A DNA stretch of 64,000 nucleotides, from contig CM071601.1 of the NCBI GenBank assembly GCA_036435485.1, positions 182,281,939 through 182,345,938 on the forward strand. The letters are read 5' to 3'. This DNA comes from Saposhnikovia divaricata (lineage: Eukaryota; Streptophyta; Magnoliopsida; Apiales; Apiaceae). The position numbers and the translations under genes were made by a program. The notes below the pieces were generated by a model. That model worked only from the letters and a program-made list of their open reading frames with translations. It had not been told where the DNA came from and made no database searches. Numbering within the stretch: position 1 is the stretch's first letter; each line of letters begins with the position of its first letter. Shown piece after piece: positions 34,093 through 46,587 of the stretch.

Positions 34093-36664
34093 ATGAATAC
34101 ACCAAAGACTACAGGAACAGTGAAGGTCCCTAAGTTCGACAAAGAGAATTACAACCTCTGGAAGATTAAAATGTTATTGTTCATCAAAATTGCTAACCCT
34201 CTATATCTTGAGATACTCAAGAATGGTCCCTTTGTTCCATAACAAGAGATTCCTGAAAAGACTGTTGGAACTGTAACCATCCCAAGATCTTATGTGGCTA
34301 AAGAACCATCCAAATGGACAGAGACATAAAAGGAGATGGTTGCTCTCGACAGTCATCTCATGTTATTAATCATAGATTCTTATGGAACTGTCAATGTTTG
34401 CTAACATAGCCTCTTGCAAAACAGCAAAGGAGATGCGGGATCATATTGAGGTGTTATGCGAAGGAACAGAGTAGGTTAGAGAAAACAAGAAACAGATACT
34501 GGTCACACAGTATGAAGCTTTCATGGCTCAGACCAAGGAAAGCATTACTGACATGTTTGAAAGGTTTCACAAGCTGGTGACTGAGCTACAGATGAATGGG
34601 AAGGTGTACAGCACCAAGGAGTTGAACATGTTTGAAAGGTTTCACAAGCTGGTGACTGAGCTACAGATGAATGGGAAGGTGTACAGCACCAAGGAGTTGA
34701 ACATGAAGTTTCTATTGTCTTCACCAAACCATCTAGAACAAAGGGTCATTTCTCTAAGAGAAAGAGATTTGAACAAAGTCACATATGATGTGCTCTATGG
34801 GGTTTTAAAGACTTATGAGCTTGAGTTGCTTCAGAAGATGGCTATCCAATCCAACCAAGGCAGAATGGTAAAAACATCATGTGCCTTGATTGTCAGCAAA
34901 TCTGTTCAAGACCTAGAAGCATCTACAAGTCAGCTGAGGATAGAAGAGATAGTAGATGATGAAGAAAATGAAGGTGAAGTGACTGAACCTGTTAAGGAGA
35001 AGGAAGGAGAAGAGTTTTATAGTCTTGAAGAGCTAGATGGCATGGAAAACACTTCATATGCTTTCATGGCCAGAAAGTTTCCAAACATCAGATTCAAGAG
35101 GAACCAACCCTTCAAACCTAGACCCCAAAACCATTCATTCAACAAGAGCAAGGCACCCGTGAAAGCAAACAAGAATAAATTCAAAACCAGTCATGTGGAT
35201 AGGTTATCTGTAAGGTGTTATAGATGCAATGACCTAGGGCATTTTGCCAGTGAATGCAAGAAGCCTAAAAAGAAGGATAAGGAGTTTCTAGAGCTTGAAG
35301 CCAAGTATGAGGCCCTTCTGAAAAAGCAAACACATGGCAAGGCCTACATGGCTGAAGGGAAGTGTTGGGATGACTCTGATAGTGATGGAGAGGAGCAAGA
35401 ATTCTGCAACTATGCCTTGATGGCTGATTCCAAGGATGAACAATCTCTATCTGACTCTCAGGTACCATCTCTCACTACCATAGATATGTCTGTTTCTGAG
35501 TATAAATGCATGGTTGAACAACTATCTATTGAAATGTTTAATATTCATACTAGTATGACTGCTGCTAATGAAGAGATTATCAAACTGTCTACTACGAATG
35601 AATTGTTAAACAAGAAGAATGAGGAACTTGAGCTAACTGCTATGCAAGTAGATAACCTTAAGAAAGAAGTTGAATATTTGCAGAAGAAGGTTCTATGTGC
35701 TAGTCAGGTTGAGAAGGATCTTAGGGATGAACTAGCTGAGAATGAATTCAAACTGAAAACCTTTTAGAACTCCTCTAGTCTACTGCAGTCCTACCATGAG
35801 AAAAACCAAGCTAAACCCAAGGCTGCCATTGGACTTGACTATGGCACTCTTAAACAGAGGAAAGGCTATGTTGTCGTTGAAGATGACATAGTTGTTTAGG
35901 ATAAAGTGCCTCACATTTTGAAAAAGACTGAGTCTCTAATTTTTAAAGAACCAACATTTGAAATTGATGAGGATGCCTTACTCATTAAGCAAATGTTGAA
36001 TGATGAGGATGAGGCACAGTCTAGTGAACAACCAGCATGCTCTAAGAGTGAGAGTGTCAAGGCAAAAGCCAAGAAGCCATTAGGAGGTAGACCTAGACCT
36101 GAGAAGCTTGTGAAGTTTGTTTCAGTTGGGAAAAATGAATTTGAGAAGAAAGTGGCTAATAAGAAACAAAACAGAAATGGCAAGCTAGGGATAAACAAGA
36201 ATAATAATTATGCTTATGTGCCAAATGCTCCTAGGAAAGTTTGTCAAAACTGTTTTAGCACTAATCACTTAACTCATGCATGCAAGAAACCAACTGGTAG
36301 TGTAACTAAGCCTTTCTATGATTGTTCTGTGCCTTTAAGACATAGCGATTCACCTTTCTGTGATAAACTTGACTATATGCCATGCAACATGAATGTTATG
36401 ACTAGCTGTTTTAATTTGAGAAGGCAATTCATGGATGGTTGCATCAGTCACAACATTCACACACACTACACAAGGCCAGAGTCTTCAAGTCCTCCTCGAG
36501 TTAGGAAGGTACCTCTGTCACCTAAGTCTAAGAATTTAGATTCTAAGACTTCTAACAGTGACAAGAAGACCAGTCCTAAGAAAGTTGATAAGCATGCTAT
36601 TTTTGATAAATATGTTTCTAAGCCATGTGGACCCAAACTTGTTTGGGTACCAAAGAAGAAGTAA
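34093..36664 (+). pseudogene. gag: Copia gag, copy B
   Basis: Same gene as at 7112-10338. It shares the two early TAA codons (near 34241 and 34326), the following frameshift, the TAG near 34473 and the 75-bp MFERF duplication. It lacks the ~735-bp duplication of copy A. From 34523 a 414-codon frame is open and holds an intact first knuckle CYRCNDLGHFASEC (from 35216). It ends at TAG 35765-35767, shared with copy A. A further TAG at 35897-35899 replaces CAG of copy A. The second knuckle CQNCFSTNHLTHAC is intact. It ends VWVPKKK and TAA at 36662-36664. Confidence 0.88.
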
Positions 36665-37005
36665 TACCTTTGTGCTTGCAGGGCAAAGAAAGTGAAAAGA
36701 AGGTCATGTGGATTTTGGACAGTGGATGCTCAAATCACATGACTGGTGATATGGCCCTGCTATCACAATATGAGGAGAAGGCTGGCCCAATGGTTGCTTT
36801 TGGAGATGACAGCATGGGTAACACATTGGGATATGGCAAGTTAAAAGTTGGTAATGTCATCATGGAAGATGTAGCACTAGTCAAGGGTCTCAAACATAAT
36901 CTGCTAAGTGTTGGTCAGTTTACTGATAGAGGATTCAAGGTAAATTTTGACAAAGATGAATGTTTGATCACCCACAAGAAGACTGGTGATTTTGCTCTAT
37001 CTGGA
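36665..37005 (+). pseudogene. pol: Copia protease, copy B, truncated
   Basis: WILDSGCSNHMTGD, GLKHNLLSVGQ and TGDFALSGVRK are intact, i.e. it extends a few codons into the region deleted in copy A. Copia similarity stops at about 37005 and unrelated AT-rich sequence follows. No integrase, RT or third LTR. Confidence 0.85.
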
Positions 37006-37711
37006 GTAAGAAAAGTTTTGAACGAATAAGCACTTGGACGAATAAGTTTTGGATTAATGGTTTCGACGAAAAATTGGTAATATTTCATTCATTTCTCAGT
37101 TATATATATATACATATACATATATATATACACACACATTAGTTTTTCATCTAGTAAAATTAATTCTCAAATTTATGTTTATTTATCTTTTACAATTTTG
37201 ATTGCATAAGATAATCTTTTCACTCATTGTATTGTGATGCGCTATGCACTAAGTCGGGAGTATTCTCGGAAACATTATTCCTGCTCATTGAGTAGGGACA
37301 TGATCTGCATACATTTTATTCTTAATAGCCATTGTTTTAAGCAAAATATACTGATTATATTTGATTTGATTTGGTTATGTTGTGACGGTGAAATGTGATT
37401 TTTAGTAAAAAAAACGTTTTGACATTCCATAAAATTACCAACAAATAATACTCTTAAATATGGGTTTGATAATGTTATCCATTTACAGGTTTGTCCTCCG
37501 AGAAATTATGTAATACTTGGCATGTTATCTATATTTATTTATTATCCAATGATTTTACATCATGATTTTTTTATTTTTAAATGGGGCACAATGTTCGTTG
37601 TGTCTTAGTACATTTATTTGGATAGTACATCGTTCATAATAAAAAATAACCCTCAAATATTGACGTGAGATTGTAAAAAATGTTGTAAAATGATGACATT
37701 TGAAAAAATGA
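37006..37711. other. AT-rich sequence between Copia truncation and Helitron end
   Basis: It contains a TA/CA-rich microsatellite at about 37100-37138. No gene seen. Confidence 0.6.
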
Positions 37712-39398
37712 ACTAGCGTAAATGCCCGTGAAAGCCACGGGCTTGTACATATACCGGGAATAATTATAGTTAAAGTTACGATAAACACTTTAAATTGTTG
37801 CAGCATTCCAACAGAGCACTGCTTTAGTATCTTCACGGTTCACCATGTTTGGAGAGTAATAGTAATATTTGTATGTGTTTACGTAACATATAGCATAAAT
37901 AGAACCGAGTCCGAAGGATGTCAATACATAAAAAAATCCTAACCTTTGGATAGACATTGGCCACACAAAGAGATTAAAGTAAACATAGAATTGTCAGAAT
38001 ACCACAAACATTTCTCAGTGGTATATATTGTTGATTAGGAAAAAAACATCTGATTCCAATATGTTCGGGGTCAATTCCCGTAGGCCTAATTTTTTTTAAA
38101 AAAAACACATTAAACTACACATAATGAAGTACAAAAACTTCTGTAATGAAACATTTTTATTAACTACTTATAAAGTCTGTAACATGCAGGTGGTTCAGAA
38201 GTGCTTTGCCACATTATTCCTCTGTTAAAGCAGGCCTATAATTTATTGAAATGACCATTTTGACATATTGACATTCTCTTTTTTGTGGATCACGAAGAAT
38301 TTTTAGCAGGAGACAGATATGTCTGAATGATAGAAATAGCACAGCCCCTCCTTTGGATAGGGTGAAGGCCACGTTTGTAGCACATTCCTTAATAGCAACA
38401 TATTCAATTTATAATCCTAAAATTGCAGAACTTAATGTCCTGCGCATTCCAAAACAATTCAAAGAAGGAACATATTAGATATACTAAAACTTCAAAAGCG
38501 ATGAGAGACTGAATTCTGCATCAAGAAGAATCTAATATTCATTAATCTCATAATAAAAAAAAGTAGTGAGGAAAAAATATAGATAGGGGACGGGTGCGCA
38601 GACTCAATTGGAAGTATGTATATATTCCAACCAAATAGCAGGACCAAAGCAACTGAACAGGAACATTAAAAAGCCACGTAAACAACAGAGGTCCAGAATA
38701 AACAATCTGAAAACTAAAATTGACAAGGCCATATTTAAAAAATCGAGTGATGATAAAACTGCTAAAGAACTCTGGTATAATCAATCTATAGATACAAGTA
38801 GCGGTCTCAACTATGCCAAAAATTAAGAAAATGGAAGGGAAAAAAATTAATACAAGAGAGAAGAGTGTTCTGAGATAGGTTTCCATTAGAGGAAGCAGCG
38901 AAAAAAGGATATACATCATGCTCCAGTATACCGTATTGAACGTACGACTTCCCGATACCATATATCTAATTTTTAAAGTTTTAAAGTAAGTGCTGTAAAT
39001 TTAGGTTCCCGAGAAAATTAGAAAGAATTCTAGTTTTGCCATGTAGGTTTTATTTTCCGTGGGCACAACATATTACTTGGTCCTATATATTGCGGTACAA
39101 TTATCCATATAAATTAATTACTATCACCAATTAATAAGAAAAAATTATAAAGAAAGATAGAATTGGTTATTTTTGAGCGTCACCATATACTAAGCAGCCA
39201 ACAATGTACTAACAAAATTGCATCATAACCAATATAATATCATCTTTACTGTTGGAAGAAAACAACCACTGCATATAGTTCAAGTATAGGAAAAACTGTT
39301 TTTTAGCCTAACAAAATATCAGACTGCTCGAAGAGCAAGATTTCACAGCATTCTCGATAACACCATCAGTGTCGCGACTAACTTTCGTCCTGTACCAA

Positions 39399-39797
39399 CT
39401 ACGAAGACTTAGATTGATGATCTATATATATAAAGACTTTTCCAATCTTAATGTTAAGGCCTACAGACATCTACATACACACGTACAATGTATTTATTTT
39501 TTTTAGCTAATTAGTGAAGGCATGAGGAATCAAAAAACTGGTAATAGAATATATAAGATGACATGAAGATAAATTTGTTGCTACATACCACTGAAACTAT
39601 GAAGACTTAGATTGATGATTTATATATATATATATATACACACACTTTTCCAATCCAAATCTTAAGGCCTACAGACATGTACATACACACAGATATTGTG
39701 TTTATTTTTTTACCTAATTAGTGAAGGCATTATGAATTTGAAAACTGGTAATTGAATAGATAAGATAACATGAAGATAAATTTGTTGTTACATACCA
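39399..39797. repeat. tandem duplication, ~198-bp period, two copies
   Basis: GACTTAGATTGATGAT recurs at 39406 and 39604, each followed by a TATATATA tract, ACTTTTCCAATC, AAGGCCTACAGACAT and GTGAAGGCAT. Copies differ by small indels. Confidence 0.85.
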
Positions 39798-40349
39798 CTG
39801 AAACATCTGCATATTTTGATCGGATTTGAGGCATGTTTGCCAAAGTTGAATACTTACCATGTTTCTGTTTGGTATTTTTATTTTCAAGAATCATCTCTTT
39901 ACCCATTATCTGTTAACGAAGTGCTTTTGCTTCCTAGTATGCATGCATGGTTTCATCCCATTCACAAAAGCATTCCCCCGCAACCCACGTGTATGATCCT
40001 GTTTTCCCAAATTCAACACCAAATTGTTATAAACTGCCATAGGATGCCAAAAAAGAGAAAATGAAACAATGAGCGGAAGATGAAAAACTAAGGTGCACAA
40101 GTGTTGCATTAAAAACCAGTATACAAATCAGGAAATCAGAAAATTAAACTAATCTTGCAACTTAAGAAAAATTTTCTTGTTCATGTCAACACTTTAAGGC
40201 AGCTGATTGGAATCTACGTGGTTCAAGAGTCGCAGACATTAGTATTTAAAAGTGGTAGCAAAATCTATTACGTCCAAAATTGTTTAAAAATAGATTTAAT
40301 TAATGGGGGAAAATTAGGAGAATTCACGCGACTGTTGTACTATCGTTTT

Positions 40350-40407
<58 letters not shown>
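40350..40407. repeat. (GT)n(AT)n microsatellite
   Basis: Compound dinucleotide repeat: about 8 GT units then about 20 AT units. Confidence 0.95.
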
Positions 40408-40410
<3 letters not shown>

Positions 40411-41699
40411 CAAGACTATTCTAATCAAAATTTGGGAAAAAACGAGAAGGCCTCATTTCTAAATGATTGTCCCCCCTCCCCAACACTGTTAATGTGATCT
40501 AATTCTTCTTATCTTTAACTGGTTTTTATCCGACCCAATACAACTATGATCAAGATGGAGCTCAGAAATTTGGATTTTAGAGTTTAGGAGCTCATTTTTA
40601 TGGGCATGTGCCATATAGTTTTAGGATTTTGTTTTCTTTTATCTTTAGCGTGTGGGCTTAAATCATGGTGTTTTTAATTTTAACATCATTTACGGTTGGG
40701 GTGTCATGTAATCAAATTTTTACTATAAACTTTGGTCCAATATTCTATTTATATCACAAACCCCTCCCCATTTCTATCAAACAATAAAACTTCTTGAATC
40801 ATGATTGTGACAAACTCAAATTAATATCATCAATATGTCAATCTTGGATATTCCCAATGCCCTGGTCTAGAATAATAATAGAAATAACGCGAGTAGAATC
40901 CAGATTGTGGAAGTATTCAGGAGATATAGTTTCCCCTGTGCAAAAATTCTGATGAAATATTGATTCACCAAGTAGACTGAACAAAAAAGAAGCTTGGCTG
41001 CAACAGCATAAAATGCACACAATCAATTAAGTCGAGAGACATTAAGTTGATCATCATCATTAAGATGATCACAAAGCGGTTTAAAGACTTCATAAAAGCG
41101 AGCAATAGTACTAAGTACACAGGTACAAAGTAAGCAATGCCGAACCAAATTAAGCAATACAAAATATCAAGAAATTCTTATTGTGATATAACAATGTTTT
41201 GATCAAATAACATACAGATCGAACTTATAAAGGTAAAAAAGATAAGAAATATAGGAAACACGCATTCTTCCTTGATACACTAGGAGAGTAAATATCCATA
41301 TGCCTATTTATATTATGTAAATATAGAAATTTCCAATCTCACCCAAGTTACTGCCTACGCTGCAGTAGTTTGTCTCTTGACAAATGCAACTTTTCTTAAT
41401 AGCAATACTAATGTCAATGCATTTTCTTGGCGGCTTCTCTAAGCATAATATCCCTACTATATTTCCTAAAAGCAATAAAACTACGAACCCTGAACCTAAA
41501 ACCCCAGAAAGAAAAGGAGAATTGAGAATAGACTAATCACAATCCACAAAAAATTAAACAAATTCCATAATCACAATTACTTAAAGATGATGGGATTACT
41601 AGATATCAAATGTTGACCCACTTCCTCTTCAGTCTTCCTTCTAATCGAAGGACCACTATGAACCGATCAACTTGTGAATCCGATGAATTTGTGCAAATA

Positions 41700-41761
41700 G
41701 AGGGATATAGAGAAGGAAGAATAAAGCGTTGCATAGAGAAGGGGAAGAATAAAGCGTTGCT
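41700..41761. repeat. short direct duplication of AGAATAAAGCGTTGC
   Basis: ATAGAGAAGG(G)AAGAATAAAG with CGTTGC occurs twice in tandem, about 30 bp apart, in the candidate captured 5-prime leader. Confidence 0.8.
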
Positions 41762-41872
41762 CGGTGCTGGGTAATTTTGTTATTTTAAGTCAGATAAGGT
41801 TATATACATACTTTTACTGCCAATAAACTGCAAACTTTTACCCCTGTATCAGCGTATAATATATACTATATA

Positions 41873-42330
41873 GTAATAAAATCTCAACTCTAAAAATAAA
41901 TTATCAATCATCTTACATCTTTTGATTAAAGTTGATCATCTATCTTTTGAAACAGAATCATATCATCTCTTACACCTTAAAATAAGAGGGAAACAAGTAA
42001 AGAATAAGTAAAGTAATTTATCATCACTAATATTTGTGCTCTCGAATATTTAAAAACGACGAAAATAAGTAAAAACAAATACAAAATTAATATATTTTTA
42101 CTCCAAATATTTCATTTCACTTTACTCTCATTACTTTCTTTCATCAAATTTAAAACTCATGTGCGGCAGACATATGATGTATTAATTTACAGTTGAAATG
42201 CATAAAACATATCTTTACGATAATTTTACATTAATTTAATCATTGAATTTTGGCCTTGATTTATAATTTGTTAATTTTATGTCTCATTATTATCTAAATG
42301 ATGAACAATATTTTATTTTCCATTCCACAA
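41873..42330. other. AT-rich spacer between Helitrons
   Basis: No gene or internal repeat recognised. Confidence 0.5.
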
Positions 42331-44419
42331 TCAATCAATATATATAAAGGAGGATACGCGGGAGCTTAGGTGGCATTCTAAGATCGTCTCAATCTATTTT
42401 TCTAATTTTCTATAATTTTTAAATTTTAAACACTAATAAATATAAAAATATCATTTAATATATCAGAAGTAGAATAGGTGTTCGAATTTATAGAGAAGAA
42501 GAGTTCGAATTTATATGGAAGACATATGATTAGAAGTGGAATAAGTATTTATAAGGCATATAATTAAAAGTTCTACTGGAAGTAGAATAGGAGTTTGAAT
42601 TTATAGAGAATAAGAGTTCGAATTTATAGAAAAAACATATAAATAAAAGTTCTATTATACGTAGAATAGGTGTTTGAATATATAGAGCAGACATATAATT
42701 AAATATTTTATAGAAAGTACGATCTTCTTAGATTAAATATTTTTTTATATAAGTTAATTATACTTCAATTAGGAAAATTTATTCATAAATCCAATATTGT
42801 TGTCATAAAAAAAATCATCGTATTTAAAAAGAAAAGTTATCATTTAACATATTAGAAGTAGAATTGGTGTTCGAATTTATAGAGGAGAAGTGTTCGAATT
42901 TATAGGGAAGACATATGATTAGAAGTTCTATTGGAAGTAGAATAAGTATTTATAAGGCATATGATTAAAAGTTCTATTGGAAGTAGAATAGGAGTTTGAA
43001 TTTATAGAAAATAAGAGTTCGAATTTATAGAAAAAAAATATATATAAAAGTTCTATTAGAAATAGAATGAGTGTTTGAATATATAGAGCAGACATATCAT
43101 TAAATATTTTATAGAAAGTATAATCATCTTAAATTATATATTTTTTATAAAAGTTAATTATACTTCTATTAGGAAAATTTATTCATAAATCCAATACTAC
43201 TATCAAGAAGTAATCGTATTTAAAAAGAAAAAATTGATGTGTTAACATAATAAAAGAACATTCCCATGCAGTAATCCTAAATAAATACAAGAGTATTTAT
43301 AATATAAAGAGAAAATAAGATGTGTTTTCAATTTCTAAAACTCTATAAATTTTAGAAAGTCTTGAGAAAGTATAAGTTGGAATTCACTCTATTTTTTACT
43401 TTTTGATTTTAAGGAAAAAATTTGTTGTGTAAGATATGTATCATCAATAATATGTAATGAAGTTGGAATTTCGATCCCAAACGAGAGTGGCTCGAAACGT
43501 ATTTAACGGGAAGACGGCTCACTATAAAAGATTGTATTAGCTATTAAAATATCATATTGATGTTATAAATTTTATTTTATTTGTAGGATTTGATTTTTAT
43601 GGATAAACATTATCATACAAGTGATATATGTAAAAGTTAGGTTTTTGTCTTAACGAGAGAGCGGATCAATAGTAATAACCGTGTTTAACGAGAAATCGGT
43701 TCATAAGAGAAGATAGTATATTTTTTTTTGAATATATAAGGAATACATAAAATATAATATTTTATTGAAAGTAGAATACGAGGACGGTGGAGACGTCTTA
43801 TACGGTTTTTTAAAACTATTATATATATTTTTTCCTAGAAATCCTTTCTTTTAACTTTTTTATACAAGTTAAGTATACTTGCATTAGAAAAATATATCCA
43901 TAAATTGAATATTATTCCCGTAACAAAAAGTCTTTGTATTTTAATTTTTTTGATATATTAACATAACAGAAAGACATTCTCATGCGGAAGCTGTAAATAA
44001 ATACAGGATTATCTATAATATACCGAAAATATAAGATGTATTTTCATCTTTTAAAACTCAATAGATATTAGAAAGCTTAAAGAATATAAAAATTGGAATT
44101 TCTCTTTATATAATGAAGTTAGAATTTCGGTTCTAAATAAGAGCGGCTCGAAACGTATTTAACGGGAAGATGTTTCACTAGAAAAGATTCTATTAGCTAT
44201 TAGAATTTAATACTGATGTCATAATTTTTTTATTTTTAGATTTCGGTTTTAACGATAGAGCTGCTCAATCGAAATAATCGTGTTTAACAAAAAATCAATT
44301 CATTAGAGAAGATTATTTAATTATTAAAATTTAATATTAATATTATAATATAACTTAATGTATTGAATTTTTTTTAAAAGTATTGTAACGCCACCGCGAA
44401 GCGCGGCTTTAACGACTAG
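42331..44419 (+). mobile_element. non-autonomous Helitron 1
   Basis: The 5-prime end starts TC after A (42331, or 42335) and continues TATATATAAAGGAGG and GCTTAGGTGGC, the usual plant Helitron opening. The 3-prime end is canonical: CCGCG-AAG-CGCGG hairpin (44394-44406), 9 nt, then CTAG (44416-44419) before T. No terminal inverted repeat or target duplication, and no RepHel ORF. Internally a ~390-bp segment with GAAGTAGAATAGGTGTTCGA is duplicated (about 42450-42835 and 42838-43225). The phrase GCGGCTCGAAACG with TTTAACGGGAAGACG recurs. Confidence 0.8.
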
Positions 44420-44420
44420 T
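44394..44420 (+). terminator. Helitron 3-prime hairpin and CTAG|T end
   Basis: 5-bp perfect GC stem with 3-nt loop, then CTTTAACGA and CTAGT: the Helitron rolling-circle transposition terminator, not a transcription terminator. Confidence 0.85.
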
Positions 44421-46034
44421 ATATATATATATAAAGGAGGATAGCGAGAGTTTAGGTGGCGCTCTAATATCGTCTCAATCGATTTTTCTAATTTTCTAGA
44501 ATTTTAAACACTAATAAATATAAAAATATCAATTAGCATATTAGAAGTAGAATAGGTGTTCGAATTTATAAAGGAGAAGAGTTCGAATTTATAGGGAAGA
44601 CATATGATTAGAAGTTCTATTGGAAGTAGAATAGGAGTTTGAATTTATGGAGAATAAGAGTTCGAATTTATAGAAAAAATATATAAATAAAAGTTCTACT
44701 AGAACTAGAATAGGTGTTTGAATGTATAGCAGACATATAATTAAATATTTTATAGAAAGTACGATCTTCTTAAATTATATATTTTTTATATAAATTAATT
44801 ATACTTATATTAGGAAAATTTATTCATAAATCCAATATTATTGTCATGAAAAAGTCACCATATTTAAAAAGAAAAGAATTGACGTGTTAACATAATAAAA
44901 GAACAATGAGTAAAAGAACAATCTCATGCAGGAATCCTAAATAAATACAGAAGTATCTATAATATAAAGAGAAAATAAGATGTGTTTTCATTTTCTAAAA
45001 CTCCAAAAATTTTAGAAAATCTAGAGAAAGTATAAATTGGAATTCACTCTATTTTTTAGGTTTTGATTTTAAGGAAAAAAATTGTTGCGTAAGATAAGTA
45101 TCATCAATAATATGTAATGAAGTTAGAATTTCGATCTCAAACGAGAGCGGCTCGAAACGTGTTTAACGGGAAGACGACTCACTATAAAAGATTGTACTAG
45201 CTATTAAAATATCATATGATGTTATAAATTTTATTTTATTTTTAGGATTTGATTTTTATGGATAAACATTATGATACAAGTAATATATGTAAAAGTTAGA
45301 TTTTTGGTCTTAACGAGAGAGCGAATCAATAGTAATAATTGTGTTTAACAAGAAAGCGGTTCATTAGATAAGACCGTATAAAAGATGTTTAAATATATAA
45401 TTAATACATAAAATAAAATGTTTTATTGGAAGTAGAATACGAGGACGGTGGAGATGTCTTATACGATTTTTTAAAACTATACATCTTTTTTCCTAGAAAT
45501 CCTTTATTTTAACTTTTTTATACAAGTTAATTATACTTGCATTACAAAAATATATTCATAAATGTAATATTATTCCCATAACGAAAAGTCTTCGTATTTT
45601 AATTTTTTTTTGATATGTTAACATAACAAAAAGACATTCCCATGTGAAAACTGTAAATAAATACAAGAATATCTATAATATACAGAAAATATAAGATGTA
45701 TTTTCATCTTTTAAAACTCCATAAATATTAGAAAGTATAAAGAATATAAGAATTGGAATTTACTCTCTTTAAATAATGAAGTTAGAATTTCGGTTTCAAA
45801 TAAGAGCGGCTCGAAACGTATTTAACGGGAAGACGGCTCGCTAGAAAAGATTTGTATTAGCTATTAGAATTTGATACTGAAGTCATATTTTTTTTTTATT
45901 TTTACGGTTCGATTTTATAGATAAAAAATATTATATAAGTCTTTATAATATATGTTAAAAAGTTGGGATTTCGGTTTTAACGAGAGAGCGGCTCAATCGA
46001 AAGAATCGTATTTAACAAGAAATTGATTCATTAG
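44421..46034 (+). mobile_element. non-autonomous Helitron 2, 3-prime truncated
   Basis: It abuts Helitron 1 and starts with the same TATATATAAAGGAGGATAGCG opening and GTTTAGGTGGCGCTCT. It runs parallel to Helitron 1 but has only one copy of the ~390-bp segment. It stops at ATTGATTCATTAG (46034), about 110 bp before the expected hairpin, where an LTR begins. Its TC start is not preserved. Confidence 0.72.
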
Positions 46035-46587
46035 TGATATGGGCTGAAAGTAAGCCCTAAAGACACATTTAATGATACATTAAATGAACATGGGATGGTC
46101 CAAGGTCAAAGCCCAATTATGAGGCCCAAACCCCTAAATATAACAATAAATTCGTAGTATATAAATCAACCTATAAAAAGACTCCGTTATTGAGTCCAAA
46201 AGGGAACCAATCCTTTCAAAGAGTAGCCCAAAGACATACGTGTCCAATAGGAATCAGCCTTCCTCGTGGAAGGATCCAGAATTCTTTCTAAAGTGGGTAA
46301 CTTGTCCACCAAGACACCAAACCCTACCCTAATTCCAAGGCACCCAATGCCTATATAAAGGGTATGGCCCCTCATTCTCTACGGAACGTTTTTGGGCACA
46401 GCTCCATACGTCACCCACCACGTTTTAGGCTTAATTCTCGAATAAGGACATACAAGCCACTACGTCAATACGCCGCGAGGGCGCATCAAGCCACGTAGGC
46501 AACTCTAGAACTACGTTTTTGCTTGATTCTTGATATTCATCAAGGTACGTAGGCATCTTGTTAGGACCGAGTTAGTCCACGATAACA
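46035..46587 (+). mobile_element. gypsy-like LTR in Helitron 2
   Basis: It starts TGATATGGGC, has TATATAAAG at 46352-46360 and a candidate end GATAACA at 46587. Orientation is given by the TATA box. No primer site follows; a gypsy pol fragment on the opposite strand starts next to it. A target duplication could not be confirmed (ATTAG on the left; no perfect match on the right). Confidence 0.6.

Larger units (their letters stand above)
4307..37005 (+). mobile_element. SIRE-type Ty1/Copia tandem (LTR-internal-LTR-partial internal) with four nested insertions
   Basis: Order on the plus strand: LTR A (4307-5425 plus 7056-7062), primer site, gag, protease, integrase, RT, RNase H, a long extra 3-prime frame, polypurine tract, LTR B (32734-34040), primer site again, gag and protease of a second copy that stops abruptly near 37005. 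Domain order PR-IN-RT-RH identifies Ty1/Copia. The tRNA-Met primer motif TGGTATCAGAGC, long LTRs (1.3 kb), two zinc knuckles in a long gag and an extra frame after pol all fit the SIRE/Maximus lineage. All coding parts carry stops or frameshifts, so the element cannot move itself. Insertions at 5426-7055, 12046-13242, 13485-24362 and 27339-28738 post-date the first copy. Confidence 0.88.
37712..41872 (-). mobile_element. probable non-autonomous Helitron, minus strand
   Basis: The 3-prime end is convincing on the minus strand: a perfect 7-bp hairpin (GCCCGTG/CACGGGC, 5-nt loop, 37724-37742), 7 nt, then CTAGT at 37712-37716. The 5-prime end is tentative, placed near an ACTATATAGTATATAT segment at about 41850-41872, whose expected TC start is not clear. 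Between them there is no Rep/helicase. RC sequence at about 41380-41770 looks like a plant 5-prime leader and first exon, suggesting a captured gene fragment; I cannot name it. Frames at 38548-38961 and 39816-40064 have no recognisable domain. Confidence 0.45.

Noticed and set aside
37375..37400. TGACGGTGAAAT near 37375 resembling the left flank of LTR A (4293-4305), as if it were the far flank of the Copia insertion
   Set aside because: Only about 12 bases match and there is no LTR end next to it; chance cannot be excluded.
38548..38961. Minus-strand 137-codon hydrophobic frame, apparently multi-membrane
   Set aside because: Phe/Leu/Ile-rich composition is what AT-rich DNA gives by chance; no recognisable family, no leader, and 38608-38826 is open on the other strand.
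39816..40064. 82-codon plus-strand frame
   Set aside because: No domain and no gene-like context; lies inside the candidate Helitron.
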